Source: Hyphomicrobium sp. (GTDB lineage: Bacteria; Pseudomonadota; Alphaproteobacteria; Rhizobiales; Hyphomicrobiaceae). Taken from it: a stretch of 64,000 nt of DNA. The position numbers were made by a program, and so were the translations under genes. The notes beneath the pieces were generated by a model. It did no database searches, was not told the DNA's origin, and saw only the letters and a program-made list of their open reading frames with translations. Every line of letters starts with the position of its first letter. Within the stretch, counting starts at the first letter, position 1. The stretch covers positions 1-64,000 of the forward strand of contig NZ_JAIELN010000014.1 in NCBI RefSeq assembly GCF_019753045.1, written 5' to 3'. This document shows, in pieces, positions 17,403-26,605 of the stretch.

Positions 17403-18779
17403 TTAGGCGATACGAGCCTTCGCTTCCTCTCCCGGCAGCAGCGCCCAAGTCTTTTCTGGGGTGCCCTGCACCAGGAATTCAGCGACCTCAACGCCTTGCA
17501 TCACCGAATGGTCGGTGTTGCCGATCTCATAGCGCCAGGCCCCAAACCGGCCCCGTGAATAGATCCCTTGCTGGGTGAACCACGGGTGGATTTTCGCCAA
17601 GGCACTATCGCGCCCAATTGTAGGGACCGGATAGGAGTAGGGGACCCGCATCAGTTGTCGGCTGACAATCTTGTGCTCGGCTTGCTCGGGCGTCAAAAGC
17701 TGGCTGCTCACCATACCCTTGATCGTGCGGTCGACGACGTCGTCCGCGTTCTCGTGCTTGAAGGGCGAGGCGGACACCTCGGCCAGCAGCGAGAAATGCG
17801 GACCCGGCGGCGTCATCTTCGGCGAGTAATTCGAAAGATAAGTTACGCGGTAGAATGGCGAGTCCGACTCCGGGAAGTACATCCAGCACTTCGTACTGGG
17901 GCACGGACCGGCAACGCCAATTCCAATGAACATACCCTCGGTATGATGCAGGTCTCGCGTTGCCGCGTGAATCTCTTCCGGGCAACCTTTGATTTTCTTA
18001 ACGAGCTCTTTGATCGGCATCGTATTGATCAAGAGATCGTAGTTGGTCGAGCGGCCGCTCGCGAACGTTACGACTTTCGCCGCCGGGTCGATCGACACCA
18101 CCTCCTGACGGAGATTGACCGGCTTGGGCAAAGCCTCGGCCATGCGGTCATAAAGCATTCCGGTGCCGAGCAGCGGAAACTTGAATTTGTTGTTTGGCCC
18201 CCACGATACATCATCGCGGTTCTCGAGGTGATTTTCGAGAATGCGAGCGATATCGACGCTGGGCACACGATCACCCTGCCAGGAGGCCGACATCATCTCG
18301 AGCGGATGGGCCCACACTTTGAAATTATAAGGCATCATGAAGTATTTCGCGATGCCGGCGCCGAAAACCGAGTTGATCCAGTTCTCGAAGTTGTCGCGCC
18401 CTAACTTGCCCTTCTGCGCCTCGATGATGCCCAAAACGCACTCGAGGAACACTTTCGGGGGTAGGCGGTGGATATTGTTCTGGAACGGGTAGGGCACGAA
18501 CCGATCGAACATCCACACCCATGCTTCGCGCATATGCTGATCGTAGTCGCCGCGGAGCATCTTTTCGACGAGGTCGTCGAAATAGCTGTAATGGCTGAAC
18601 ATGACGTGTCCGCCATGGTCCCAGATGAAGCCGTGTTCATCGGTGAAGCTCGAAGCCAGGCCGCCCACATGGTCGTCGCGCTCGAACACCTCCCAGTCTT
18701 CATGACCGAGTTCGGCTAATCGATATGCTGCACCAAGTCCTGTCGGTCCCGCCCCGATAATAACGATCTTCTTCCCCAC
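17403..18779 (-). CDS. Eukaryote-type UDP-galactopyranose mutase homologue (FAD protein)
   Basis: A 458-residue flavoprotein. I start it at the GTG at 18779 (GAGGGA upstream); the longer frame to 18965 runs into the neighbouring GT2. The N-terminus VIIGAGPTGLGAAYRL binds FAD. GGHVMFSHYSYFDDL, VPYPFQNNI, YNFKVWAHP, WGPNNKFKFP and, near the end, RGRFGAWRYEIGNTDHS match fungal/protozoan UDP-galactopyranose mutases more closely than bacterial Glf, as I recall them. The predicted reaction is UDP-galactopyranose to UDP-galactofuranose. A GT2 lies 14 bases upstream on the same strand. Other FAD sugar enzymes of the amine-oxidase fold remain possible. Confidence 0.7.
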   Translation of the reverse strand: MGKKIVIIGAGPTGLGAAYRLAELGHEDWEVFERDDHVGGLASSFTDEHGFIWDHGGHVMFSHYSYFDDLVEKMLRGDYDQHMREAWVWMFDRFVPYPFQNNIHRLPPKVFLECVLGIIEAQKGKLGRDNFENWINSVFGAGIAKYFMMPYNFKVWAHPLEMMSASWQGDRVPSVDIARILENHLENRDDVSWGPNNKFKFPLLGTGMLYDRMAEALPKPVNLRQEVVSIDPAAKVVTFASGRSTNYDLLINTMPIKELVKKIKGCPEEIHAATRDLHHTEGMFIGIGVAGPCPSTKCWMYFPESDSPFYRVTYLSNYSPKMTPPGPHFSLLAEVSASPFKHENADDVVDRTIKGMVSSQLLTPEQAEHKIVSRQLMRVPYSYPVPTIGRDSALAKIHPWFTQQGIYSRGRFGAWRYEIGNTDHSVMQGVEVAEFLVQGTPEKTWALLPGEEAKARIA

Positions 18780-18793
18780 GCGGGATTCCCTCT

Positions 18794-19717
18794 TCAGTTT
18801 TTCTCGGTGTACAGCAGTGTCGTCCGGTCGACGCTGAACTTGAGCCCGCCGCGAACCCCTTGGACGAATCCCGTGAGGTAATCGACTTCGGCAGGGCGGC
18901 GTCCCAGTGCGCGTTTGATGATGACCTTGGTGCCCACCGTGATGAAATTCTTCGCGGCCAACCACGTAGCGTATGCATCCCGGCAGCGCGCATGCTTGGA
19001 GTAGAAAGCGCCGTCTCCAAAGCCGTAGGCGCGAAGCAATGCCGGCCAGTCTTCGATCTCGCGACGGCCGTCGTGGCGGACGATGACCTCGGGCCGCAAG
19101 AGTATGACCGCGTTCCTCCGGAAGGCGCGATATGCCAAATCGAAGTCCTGGGAGGATTTGAGCGGCCCACCGCCTCCGAGCGCCTCATCGAATAATCCCG
19201 TTCGCTCGAACAACGATCGTCGCGCGGCGAAATTCGCGCCCATGCCGAAGACCCGGAAGCCGTTCGCCCGGTCAAGCCGTTCGGGTTTCTCGATGCGCAG
19301 CAGCGGTGTCAGTGCCTCTCCGTTATTTTCAGGATACGCGGGGACAACCTGACCATAGATCAATTCGCCGTCTGGCTGATCCTCGAACGCCGACACGATC
19401 TTTTCGATCCAGTCAGCGGGCACAAGGCAGTCATCGTCAGTGAACGCGATAATCGGACCGGTCGTGCTTGCGATTGCCAGATTATACGCCCGCGACAGTC
19501 CGGATGTGCTCATTCGCTTGTAGCGGACACGTCCGTCGCGTTCTCCGATGCGGCGGACTATGGCCTCCGTCTCGTCGTTGGTGCTTTGATCTATGATCGT
19601 GAGATCGAAGTTCGAATACGCATTGGCCAGAATGGTTTCGATCGCGTTCCCGATCTTGTCGGGGCGGTTCCTCGTGCAGATGACGGCAGAGACGAACGGC
19701 AAATGAGTGTTTTCCAT
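18794..19717 (-). CDS. Family 2 glycosyltransferase
   Basis: A 307-residue GT2 enzyme: FVSAVICTRNRPDKI at the start, LTIIDQSTNDET, and the metal-binding FTDDDCLVP at about residue 95. SSQDFDLAYRAF near residue 195 matches the acceptor-side ED-type motif. It is translated just upstream of the UGM-like gene, so it may use UDP-galactofuranose, an inference from position only. No membrane segment is seen. Confidence 0.85.
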   Translation of the reverse strand: MENTHLPFVSAVICTRNRPDKIGNAIETILANAYSNFDLTIIDQSTNDETEAIVRRIGERDGRVRYKRMSTSGLSRAYNLAIASTTGPIIAFTDDDCLVPADWIEKIVSAFEDQPDGELIYGQVVPAYPENNGEALTPLLRIEKPERLDRANGFRVFGMGANFAARRSLFERTGLFDEALGGGGPLKSSQDFDLAYRAFRRNAVILLRPEVIVRHDGRREIEDWPALLRAYGFGDGAFYSKHARCRDAYATWLAAKNFITVGTKVIIKRALGRRPAEVDYLTGFVQGVRGGLKFSVDRTTLLYTEKN

Positions 19718-20082
19718 TTCGCTTCTTTGATCAAAACGGCATGAGGCTGCATATCCGATGCGGTGAGCCTAATACCAGCTACGCCTATAGACCTCGTTAA
19801 TCCTCCGCCGACCCCGTACCATTTTCAAATCGGTTCGGCGCTTTCCGGTTGATGCACGCGAATAACGTGCCAGTTTATTTGCTGCCCGTGACAGTCCATT
19901 TCTCGTTCATCCGCGACAGATTCGACATCATTTCCGGACATCGAACGAAGGGTTGTGCCGAATTGAACAAGAAAACGGTGACGGGTCGGAGATACAATCT
20001 TGGCCGCCTCCGGAGACGCCTTTTATTATTTTAATCGGCCGACATTGGGGCTTCGTTACTTTCGGCATCGATAGGGCATCGC
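19718..20082. other. Intergenic region without a supportable gene
   Basis: A 365-base gap between the GH9 gene stop and the GT2 start, both on the minus strand. It probably carries the promoter for the GT2/UGM-like pair. I see no repeat, RNA gene or clear terminator; a 61-codon plus-strand frame at 19849-20034 has no support. Confidence 0.45.
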
Positions 20083-22140
20083 TCAATTGACATAGGGTGC
20101 CAGAGCCAAAATGTAGGCCGCCTGATATCCTGTGCTTGGTTCAGTGACTGCCCAAGAATTTGCCGGCCAAGGGTCGTTAAACTGGAGGTAAGATTTCGCG
20201 GGCGGTTGACCGAGCGGAGGTGAGAAGCCTTGGCGGCACAAGGAAAAAGCGCCCGACATGTAACATTTGAAGTTGGGCGCGCCGGAAGCCGCAAAGCAAC
20301 ACGGGTCGAGCGAATAATACGGGTTCGGCCCCCCGACCAGAAAGCCCGGCGCTGGGCCTGGATTTAATCCGCTCACTGTCGACCAGCGTCGGGAATTGTA
20401 TGCGAACCAGGAGTGGTACATCGTATTGGCTGAATTTTCAGCACCTGCGGCTTTCATATTCGTCAGGTAAACAAGGCCGAGCGGGTTCACGCCATGGATG
20501 TAGTTCAGAAATCCGAGCCCAGCAGATTTTGCCAAAGCCGCTAAGTTCGGGTCGGGAGCGTAAGATGCGAGGAGCTCGTACAATCTCGCCTGTGTCGCCT
20601 TCGAGAAGTTACTGCCCCAGGTAAAATCCTTCATGGGCGCGCGATACGGGTCGTTCTTGCCAATGACCATTGGCAGTTGGTCGCCATTTTGCGTCATCCG
20701 GGTAGCGAATTTCGCGATGATCGCCGACTTGACGCTGTCGCTCGCGCCGGGAAGTCGTGCGTAATAGAGTAATGCTTCCTGGCCGACGGCATCCCACTGA
20801 GACGGACCCCACTCCGGCACGATCGACGCAAAATTCGCCTCCACCAATTTCGCGTATTCTGCATCGTTCGTGATCTCGAAGAGATAGACAGCGGCCTCGA
20901 AGCGCGCGGCCAAACGATGGGCGTCGTCCATTTCCTGTTGACCAGCCGCAAGTCCCTGCGAACCGGGCTGCTTCCCATCGTCATTGTTGTAATAAAGGAC
21001 GCTTGGATTTTTCGAAGCCCATGTCCACGCTTCTTTTGCGCGTTTGGCCAGATCCGCCCCATAGGCTTTCAGTTCCGGTTCGGCGCGAGCCGAAAACACT
21101 TTGGAGGCATAAGCAAATACCGCAGCGCCCATCAGCGTAGCGCCGGTGGTCGGAGGACCATAAAAGCTTGGCCCCTTCGCTGCCGAGGGCGGACTCCCGT
21201 CTGCCAGAGATTGGACGGAGAGCAGAGAGCCGTCCGCATTCTGCATGCGTTCGAGCCAATCCAAACCCCATTTGGCTTCGTCGAGAATGTCCGGAATTCC
21301 GTTGCCTGATTCCGGAATGTCGAAGTCGTCCCCAAACGCGGCAGGGTTCTGGTCGTAGGCGCGCAGCAAAGAGATGATGTTGCGGGCCGCCCAGCTCGTA
21401 TACTTGTTGTAGTCGCCGGCATCGTACCAGCCGCCTCTCAGGTCTTTCTCTTGAGACGGGTCGTCTTTGGCGAGCCATGAGCGGGTGAAAGGATCTTGCC
21501 CCGGGCCGAGATGGCTCGCCCGATCGGCCCATGATTGACCGGCTGTCTTCTCAGTCTTCTCGAAGCCGGCGCGCTGGTAGAAGAACATTCTTACCGCGTG
21601 CTTGAGAACCCGGCGGTAAATGTGATCGTCGATCTCGAACTCTACCGACCGCTGATTGTGCTCGGTGTCGACGATCGCATATGTGCCCGGCGTCTTCACG
21701 TCGGAGAAGTCGAACCACCAAACCTGATCGCCTGAAACGGTATCCGTCGCGCCGTTATTCCACGGCGTCGGCGCGCCGCTTTTTACGATTTTTCCCGTGC
21801 TGCGATCGACCACCTGATATTCGCGGCCCGGTTTGAAGGATGCGTCGATGTCGTATCCCGTTTGAGGATTTCGAATGACGGCGACCTTGGTGCTTTGCGT
21901 CGGGTAGCCGAATTGGTCGACGACGATGACGGGGATCGGTCCATTGGCGCCGGACTTCAATCCCTCGCGCCATGATGTGTCGGTACTTGGCTTATCTGCC
22001 GAAGCGGCAGTTGCCGCTTGCGTCTGGTCGGCTCTCGCGGCGGCAAAGGAGGCGTCTGAGATCACTATACAACTGATGGCGATCCAGAAGGCTGATCCGC
22101 AAAGCGCCAGATTTCGCATCGACCTCATGCCTACGTCCAT
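20083..22140 (-). CDS. Secreted glycoside hydrolase family 9 (endoglucanase-like)
   Basis: A protein of about 685 residues. I chose the ATG at 22140, which places a signal peptide (MRNLALCGSAFWIAISCIV, ending near SFAAARA) at the N-terminus; the frame continues to 22215. Residues 65-175 resemble the Ig-like CelD_N domain (VDQFGYPTQSTKVAVI). The catalytic domain shows GGWYDAGDYNKY with the DAGD Asp pair, IPDILDEAKWGLDWL, and VTEPSTGYQAAY near the end with the likely catalytic Glu. GH9 enzymes cleave beta-1,4-glucans and related polymers. In this locus it may trim the EPS during export. Confidence 0.88.
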   Translation of the reverse strand: MDVGMRSMRNLALCGSAFWIAISCIVISDASFAAARADQTQAATAASADKPSTDTSWREGLKSGANGPIPVIVVDQFGYPTQSTKVAVIRNPQTGYDIDASFKPGREYQVVDRSTGKIVKSGAPTPWNNGATDTVSGDQVWWFDFSDVKTPGTYAIVDTEHNQRSVEFEIDDHIYRRVLKHAVRMFFYQRAGFEKTEKTAGQSWADRASHLGPGQDPFTRSWLAKDDPSQEKDLRGGWYDAGDYNKYTSWAARNIISLLRAYDQNPAAFGDDFDIPESGNGIPDILDEAKWGLDWLERMQNADGSLLSVQSLADGSPPSAAKGPSFYGPPTTGATLMGAAVFAYASKVFSARAEPELKAYGADLAKRAKEAWTWASKNPSVLYYNNDDGKQPGSQGLAAGQQEMDDAHRLAARFEAAVYLFEITNDAEYAKLVEANFASIVPEWGPSQWDAVGQEALLYYARLPGASDSVKSAIIAKFATRMTQNGDQLPMVIGKNDPYRAPMKDFTWGSNFSKATQARLYELLASYAPDPNLAALAKSAGLGFLNYIHGVNPLGLVYLTNMKAAGAENSANTMYHSWFAYNSRRWSTVSGLNPGPAPGFLVGGPNPYYSLDPCCFAASGAPNFKCYMSGAFSLCRQGFSPPLGQPPAKSYLQFNDPWPANSWAVTEPSTGYQAAYILALAPYVN

Positions 22141-22420
22141 CACCTTGGTTGGTTCATACGATGGCGACCGGAGATTTCGCGATGTCTCGCGAGCACGCAC
22201 CAGTTTTTCGATCAAAGATCAGTAACGATGAATGCCATCCGCTGGTGCCTCAACTGAAATCGTTCTTAACTCCCGGCTTTTCGATGCCGAACTGCGGGAA
22301 GGGCAAACCAGTCAAAAGATGGCATTTGGGGCGTCCATCACTCCCTTAGGCCCGAGGGCCGACCAACGCAAAAGCTTCACGAAGAAATTCGGAGAGAACG
22401 AGACGCAGCCAAAAGCGTCG

Positions 22421-23896
22421 TCAAAACGCCCCGCGAAACAGGACGAAAATCGTGCGGATCATGATCTCGATGTCGAGCCATATCGACCAGTTGTCGATGT
22501 AATAGAGATCGTGTTCCACGCGCTTGCTGATATCCAAGGTCGTCTTGGTCTCTCCCCGAAAGCCATGAACTTGCGCCCATCCCGTCAATCCCGGACGAAC
22601 GCGCCGGCGAAGCGAAAACAGGTCGAGCTGCTGATCGAATAATTGATCGTGAGCCAAGGCATGCGGACGGGGCCCGACGATCGACATGTCTCCAGTCAAA
22701 ACGTTGATCAGCTGCGGAAGCTCGTCGAGGCTCGTGCGCCGTAAAAACCATCCGATGCGTGTAACCCTCGGATCGTTACGTTCGGCCTGCTTGATGTGCG
22801 CTCCATCCTCGGCAACGAACATCGTTCGGAATTTGTATATCCGGAAGATGCGGTTGTTCTGACCGTATCGGCGCTGCCGGAAAAATACGGGTCCCGGGCT
22901 GTCGAGTTTGATGGCGATCGCAATAAGAATGAGGAGGGGCGACAAGAGGAACAGGCCGACGCCTGCCAAGATGTAGTCGAGGGCCGCCTTGAGAACGCGA
23001 TTGCTTTCCGACTGCGGCACCAAATTGACGATATCGGCGCGAAGCGTTCCGATATGCCGTGCGCCGCGGACAATGAGTGGTTCGCGTTCGAGCTTCGTGC
23101 AGAGAAGCAGTTCCGTGGAATACGACGCCAAATCGTTCACGGCCGCTTTGATAGACTGAGTCTGTTCCGCCGGGAAACCGATTATGATCGTATCGTACCG
23201 TCTCCGCTCTATCGCGTTCTTGAGTTCGTCGAGCCCGCCATCGGAATGAAGGTCCTCGGAACGAGCGCTCGTCGGCGCCAGATAAATCCCTTCGATCGCG
23301 GGTGAAGGATCAGCGATTTCGACGCTGGCTTTCATGGCGGCAATGAAATCTGGATCGCCGAACATAGCAATCCGTTGCCGAATTCTGCCCTGGGTCACCA
23401 TCCGGCGCACACAGTGCATTCCAACGATCCGTACAGTGATCAACAGTAGCGCGCTTATGACGAACCACGAGAGGAACCACCCTCTCGAGTACCAATCCGC
23501 AACCTTGAGAATGTATAGAATTCCGAGAAGAAGAAGGAACGAAGTCACCAACACACCGAAGATCCTGCCATATGGCACGGCCGGTTGGCTGACAGAACTC
23601 GCGTCGTAGAGGTCAGCCCGCTTCAAGAAAAGATAAAGCGTGGTCGCCAATAGGGGCGCTGGCGCTAGATACGGCCACCACGGCTGCAGCCGGCCGATGA
23701 AGAGATCGATGTAGAGAAATTTGGCAGCGGCTGCCGCCAAAATTACCGATGCAGCTTCGAAGATTGCGAGCACGGAAACGCAAGTCTCGATCTTCGAAAA
23801 CATGGAAGCCCAGGCTCGCGGAAGACGGGAAAGTTTTTGGCGAGGAAGGCCGCCAAGCTCAACGCGGGCACTAGTGTTAGCCATATACGCCGCCAC
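22421..23896 (-). CDS. Polyprenyl-phosphate hexose-1-phosphate transferase (WcaJ/ExoY type)
   Basis: A 491-residue membrane enzyme. Four to five N-terminal membrane segments are followed by a CoA-binding-like cytosolic domain ([10 protein letters not shown], about residue 185). The C-terminal bacterial sugar transferase domain starts near residue 315 ([18 protein letters not shown], then [50 protein letters not shown]). It transfers a hexose-1-phosphate to undecaprenyl phosphate, the first step of EPS repeat-unit assembly. The 205-base gap before the GH9 gene leaves co-transcription open. Confidence 0.93.
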   Translation of the reverse strand: MAAYMANTSARVELGGLPRQKLSRLPRAWASMFSKIETCVSVLAIFEAASVILAAAAAKFLYIDLFIGRLQPWWPYLAPAPLLATTLYLFLKRADLYDASSVSQPAVPYGRIFGVLVTSFLLLLGILYILKVADWYSRGWFLSWFVISALLLITVRIVGMHCVRRMVTQGRIRQRIAMFGDPDFIAAMKASVEIADPSPAIEGIYLAPTSARSEDLHSDGGLDELKNAIERRRYDTIIIGFPAEQTQSIKAAVNDLASYSTELLLCTKLEREPLIVRGARHIGTLRADIVNLVPQSESNRVLKAALDYILAGVGLFLLSPLLILIAIAIKLDSPGPVFFRQRRYGQNNRIFRIYKFRTMFVAEDGAHIKQAERNDPRVTRIGWFLRRTSLDELPQLINVLTGDMSIVGPRPHALAHDQLFDQQLDLFSLRRRVRPGLTGWAQVHGFRGETKTTLDISKRVEHDLYYIDNWSIWLDIEIMIRTIFVLFRGAF

Positions 23897-24663
23897 ACAG
23901 CTAAAATTAGATCATCTTCAGAAGAACCGCGCGGAGGGCTTGCTCACCCTCTCGGAAATTGGCACCCGATCTCTTTGAAACTGTCGCTATTTTTAAAGAG
24001 GATATTTAGCTCGGGTTAAGCATTTCGCAAGTATTAGCATGGAGCATGATTAAAGCGCTATGACAATTGGTCTCTTTCGTTGGTCGATGCCAAACCGAAT
24101 AGCTCGTCGTTTTTCTTTCGAACTCTTTTCGCGAAAGTGCTGACCGCTTTGTCGGTTCGCGATCTGGACCTTTTAGTCTCCCGCGCCGCGAATTGACCCG
24201 TCACCTCAATTGAACGGTGTCTCGGAAGTACAATTGGATTACTGTCCGTAGGCTGAGGAAACGTTCGGACCATCGTTCGCTTCGCTTCACTTGAAAAGCG
24301 AAAGGCGGATTTCTAACCTGTTGCTTAGCTTGGCGATTTGAGAGAAAGCCCAAAAAGTCGCTGCAAAAGTCTGATCCAGCGCAGTGCGGATTGAGCCAAA
24401 AAACTTGGCGAATTACGAATTACCTGCTCCGTCTATCGGCGCTGCCGGTGGCTTTGAATGAAATATCTGTTGTATTGCTGCAGAATATCGCGCGTACGTT
24501 GAAACGGATGAATGGGGGATATTTTGCACGCACATGAACGATAACGATTTTAATTTACCCGCGCACTCACCGGTGGTGCTAAACGCAAACTACAATCTTA
24601 AATCCAGCAATTCGCTCGACTTAATAAACATCGATCTCCGTCGCGCTCCGGAGCTAGCCAGCG
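23897..24663. other. Long divergent intergenic region between the EPS initiator and the PPTase gene
   Basis: A 767-base region marking the border between the EPS block and the NRPS/PKS island. It has low-GC stretches (23980-24060 and 24530-24620), which suggests promoter DNA or older sequence loss. Two small frames (minus 24058-24273 and plus 24534-24749) have no family resemblance; the second ends inside the PPTase coding region. No RNA gene or clear repeat is seen. Confidence 0.5.
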
Positions 24664-25422
24664 TTGGTGCTGAATTCGCGTCCGTGGCAAACCTCGCGGC
24701 GGGACGGCGCCAACAACCTAAGGCTCGCTCCGGGCGTCGTGTGGACTAATGCCGTGAAATTCTTCGCAGAGTTGCTCGATCCTAGAATTGCGATCGCCGA
24801 AGCCCCGCTCACGGGTGAACCTCCTGACCTCTTGGCCGACGAAGCGCTCGTCGTTACTCGTGCCGTTCCGCGCCGCCGTTTGGAATTTGCGATCGGTCGG
24901 GATTGCGCGCGCAAAGCCATGGCGGCCCTGGGCCACGCGGACGTGGCCTTGCCCCGGGGGCAGGATCGAATGCCGGTCTGGCCGGTCGATCTTGTCGGCA
25001 GCATCACGCATACCGGCGGGTGGGCGGCTGCGGCCGTCGCGCGTCGCGACCAGGGCTTCGTGGCGATCGGCATCGACCTCGAGCCGGCAGACGAACTCGC
25101 GTCGGATCTATGGGATTCGGTTTGCTCGGCCGAGGAGCGGGTGAAGCTGGCTGTCGTTTGCGGAGCAACGCCGGGCATCGCTGCTCACCTCATCTTCTGC
25201 ATGAAGGAGGCAGCCTTCAAGTGTCAGTATCCGCTCAGTGGGGCAATGTTGGAGTTCGCTGATTTGGCAGTCGACGTCGACGCTCGAGCCGGTACATTTG
25301 CGGTGACCTATCAGAGGGCCGTACCGCAGTTCCAGATGCATGATAGACTCATCGGACGTTTCGCCATCAGAGACGGTTATATTGCGAGTGCGGTCGTCGT
25401 GACGTCGGAGCGCGCGTCGTGA
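24664..25422 (+). CDS. 4'-phosphopantetheinyl transferase (EntD/Sfp superfamily)
   Basis: A protein of 222-252 residues. The EntD-like signature is clear: AVPRRRLEFAIGRDCARKAM, SITHTGGWAAAAVA, GIGID-like AIGIDLEP with the metal-binding Asp, and FCMKEAAFKC for the second Mg-binding Glu/Lys motif. It would transfer the phosphopantetheine arm of CoA to the serine of carrier domains, here most likely the ACP and PCP of the PKS and NRPS next door. The TTG start has CGGAG ten bases upstream; GTG at 24739 or 24754 would better fit the family N-terminus. Its stop overlaps the next gene start by four bases. Confidence 0.88.
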   Translation: MVLNSRPWQTSRRDGANNLRLAPGVVWTNAVKFFAELLDPRIAIAEAPLTGEPPDLLADEALVVTRAVPRRRLEFAIGRDCARKAMAALGHADVALPRGQDRMPVWPVDLVGSITHTGGWAAAAVARRDQGFVAIGIDLEPADELASDLWDSVCSAEERVKLAVVCGATPGIAAHLIFCMKEAAFKCQYPLSGAMLEFADLAVDVDARAGTFAVTYQRAVPQFQMHDRLIGRFAIRDGYIASAVVVTSERAS

Positions 25423-26558
25423 GACAGGCGCGTACGGGCTGGCTGGTCGCTCTAGCAGCCCTGATAATCTTCACTGGCAACGGAGGCTTGGCCATGAGCG
25501 AAGAGGCGCGTGGGGCTCCCGGCACGCGGGCATGGGCGCCCAAGGATCACGTTCGCGCCTTCTATTCCGGCCACAGCCTCAGCGAAGGCGTTCCAGAGGT
25601 CGTCGAGCAGATCGCGCGGTCTCTCGGAAACCGCTTGGATTTCGAGGTGCAGGTTCTTGGCTACTCACTTTTGCGCCAACGGACGAAAGGGGAGGTGGCT
25701 TCCGCCTCCGAGTGGACGGGATATAGCGCTGGTCACAATCGGCAGGGTGCCGGCTTGAACGTCGCCGAGGAGTTGCGATCGCCCCGGCGCTTGTCGCCCG
25801 GCGACAAGTACGATGTGCTGGTGGTCACCGAACGTCACGACCTCCCGGCCATCGCGCGCAAAGAGCGTACGGCATTCTATTTGACCGAGATGGCAAAGCA
25901 GCTATTGGCGGGTAATCCCGATGCCGAGGTCCTGCTCTATCACACGTGGCTCAACGTGGACCCTGACGCGCCTTGGCCCTGGATCAATTACGAGCGGACG
26001 GTTTCGTTGATGTGGGAGTGCATCGCGAGCCGTGCGAACCTCGACTTGCCCGCGCGCGGCGATGTTCCGCGCGTACGCGTGTTGCCGGGTGCAGGCGCAC
26101 TGGCGGAATTGGCGGCCGCCCTTTGGGAAGGCAAGGTGCCGGGCATCGCGGCCACTTCTCCCGGTGCGCGAGTGCGCCTCCTCTTCTCCGACACCGTTCA
26201 TTTGAGCGACGTCGGACGTTACTATCTGGCGCTGGTTCACTATGCGGTTCTCTTTGGCCGGAGCCCCGAAGGTGCCGCGGTTCCCGCGCCAATTTCTCCT
26301 GAGACAGGCCGCTACATGCAGACGCTGGCGTGGAAGTATGCCGTCGCGTACGGCGAGCGCGCCAATGCCGCCGCGCGGCGCGGCATGGCTGACTGCCGGG
26401 AACTGATGCAAGACAAAGTCTGTCCGGCCTACGCAAACTTTCTGCATGGTTCGGGTATGCCGGTGGTGAGCGCAGTGAGGCGTCAGCTTGTCACCAATGC
26501 GTGCAGGCGCGACTACGCTGGGGCCCAGGATTCTGAGAACCCCTTCGCGTCACCGTAG
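25419..26558 (+). CDS. Secreted SGNH-hydrolase-like protein
   Basis: A 379-residue protein with a GTG start overlapping the PPTase stop (GTGA), so the two are translationally coupled. Residues 1-26 form a signal peptide. FYSGHSLSEGVPE has the position of the GDSL block I Ser, and SDTVHLSDVGRYYLA looks like the DxxH block V. These suggest an SGNH/GDSL esterase or acyltransferase-type fold, acting outside the cytoplasm on an acyl or acetyl ester. Coupling to the PPTase ties it to the NRPS/PKS product or to its attachment to EPS. The specific substrate is unknown. Confidence 0.65.
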   Translation: MRQARTGWLVALAALIIFTGNGGLAMSEEARGAPGTRAWAPKDHVRAFYSGHSLSEGVPEVVEQIARSLGNRLDFEVQVLGYSLLRQRTKGEVASASEWTGYSAGHNRQGAGLNVAEELRSPRRLSPGDKYDVLVVTERHDLPAIARKERTAFYLTEMAKQLLAGNPDAEVLLYHTWLNVDPDAPWPWINYERTVSLMWECIASRANLDLPARGDVPRVRVLPGAGALAELAAALWEGKVPGIAATSPGARVRLLFSDTVHLSDVGRYYLALVHYAVLFGRSPEGAAVPAPISPETGRYMQTLAWKYAVAYGERANAAARRGMADCRELMQDKVCPAYANFLHGSGMPVVSAVRRQLVTNACRRDYAGAQDSENPFASP

Positions 26559-26605
26559 GATGATCGAAGCGATAGGCTCGCCCAGGGCGGCAGCGATGCC
26601 GCCCC

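Noticed and set aside
24058-24273. A 71-codon Lys/Arg-rich minus-strand frame in the long intergenic region.
   Set aside because: No family resemblance and no clear ribosome binding site.
24534-24749. A 71-codon plus-strand frame ahead of the PPTase gene.
   Set aside because: It overlaps the PPTase coding region in another frame, has no good ribosome binding site, and its second half only shadows the PPTase sequence.
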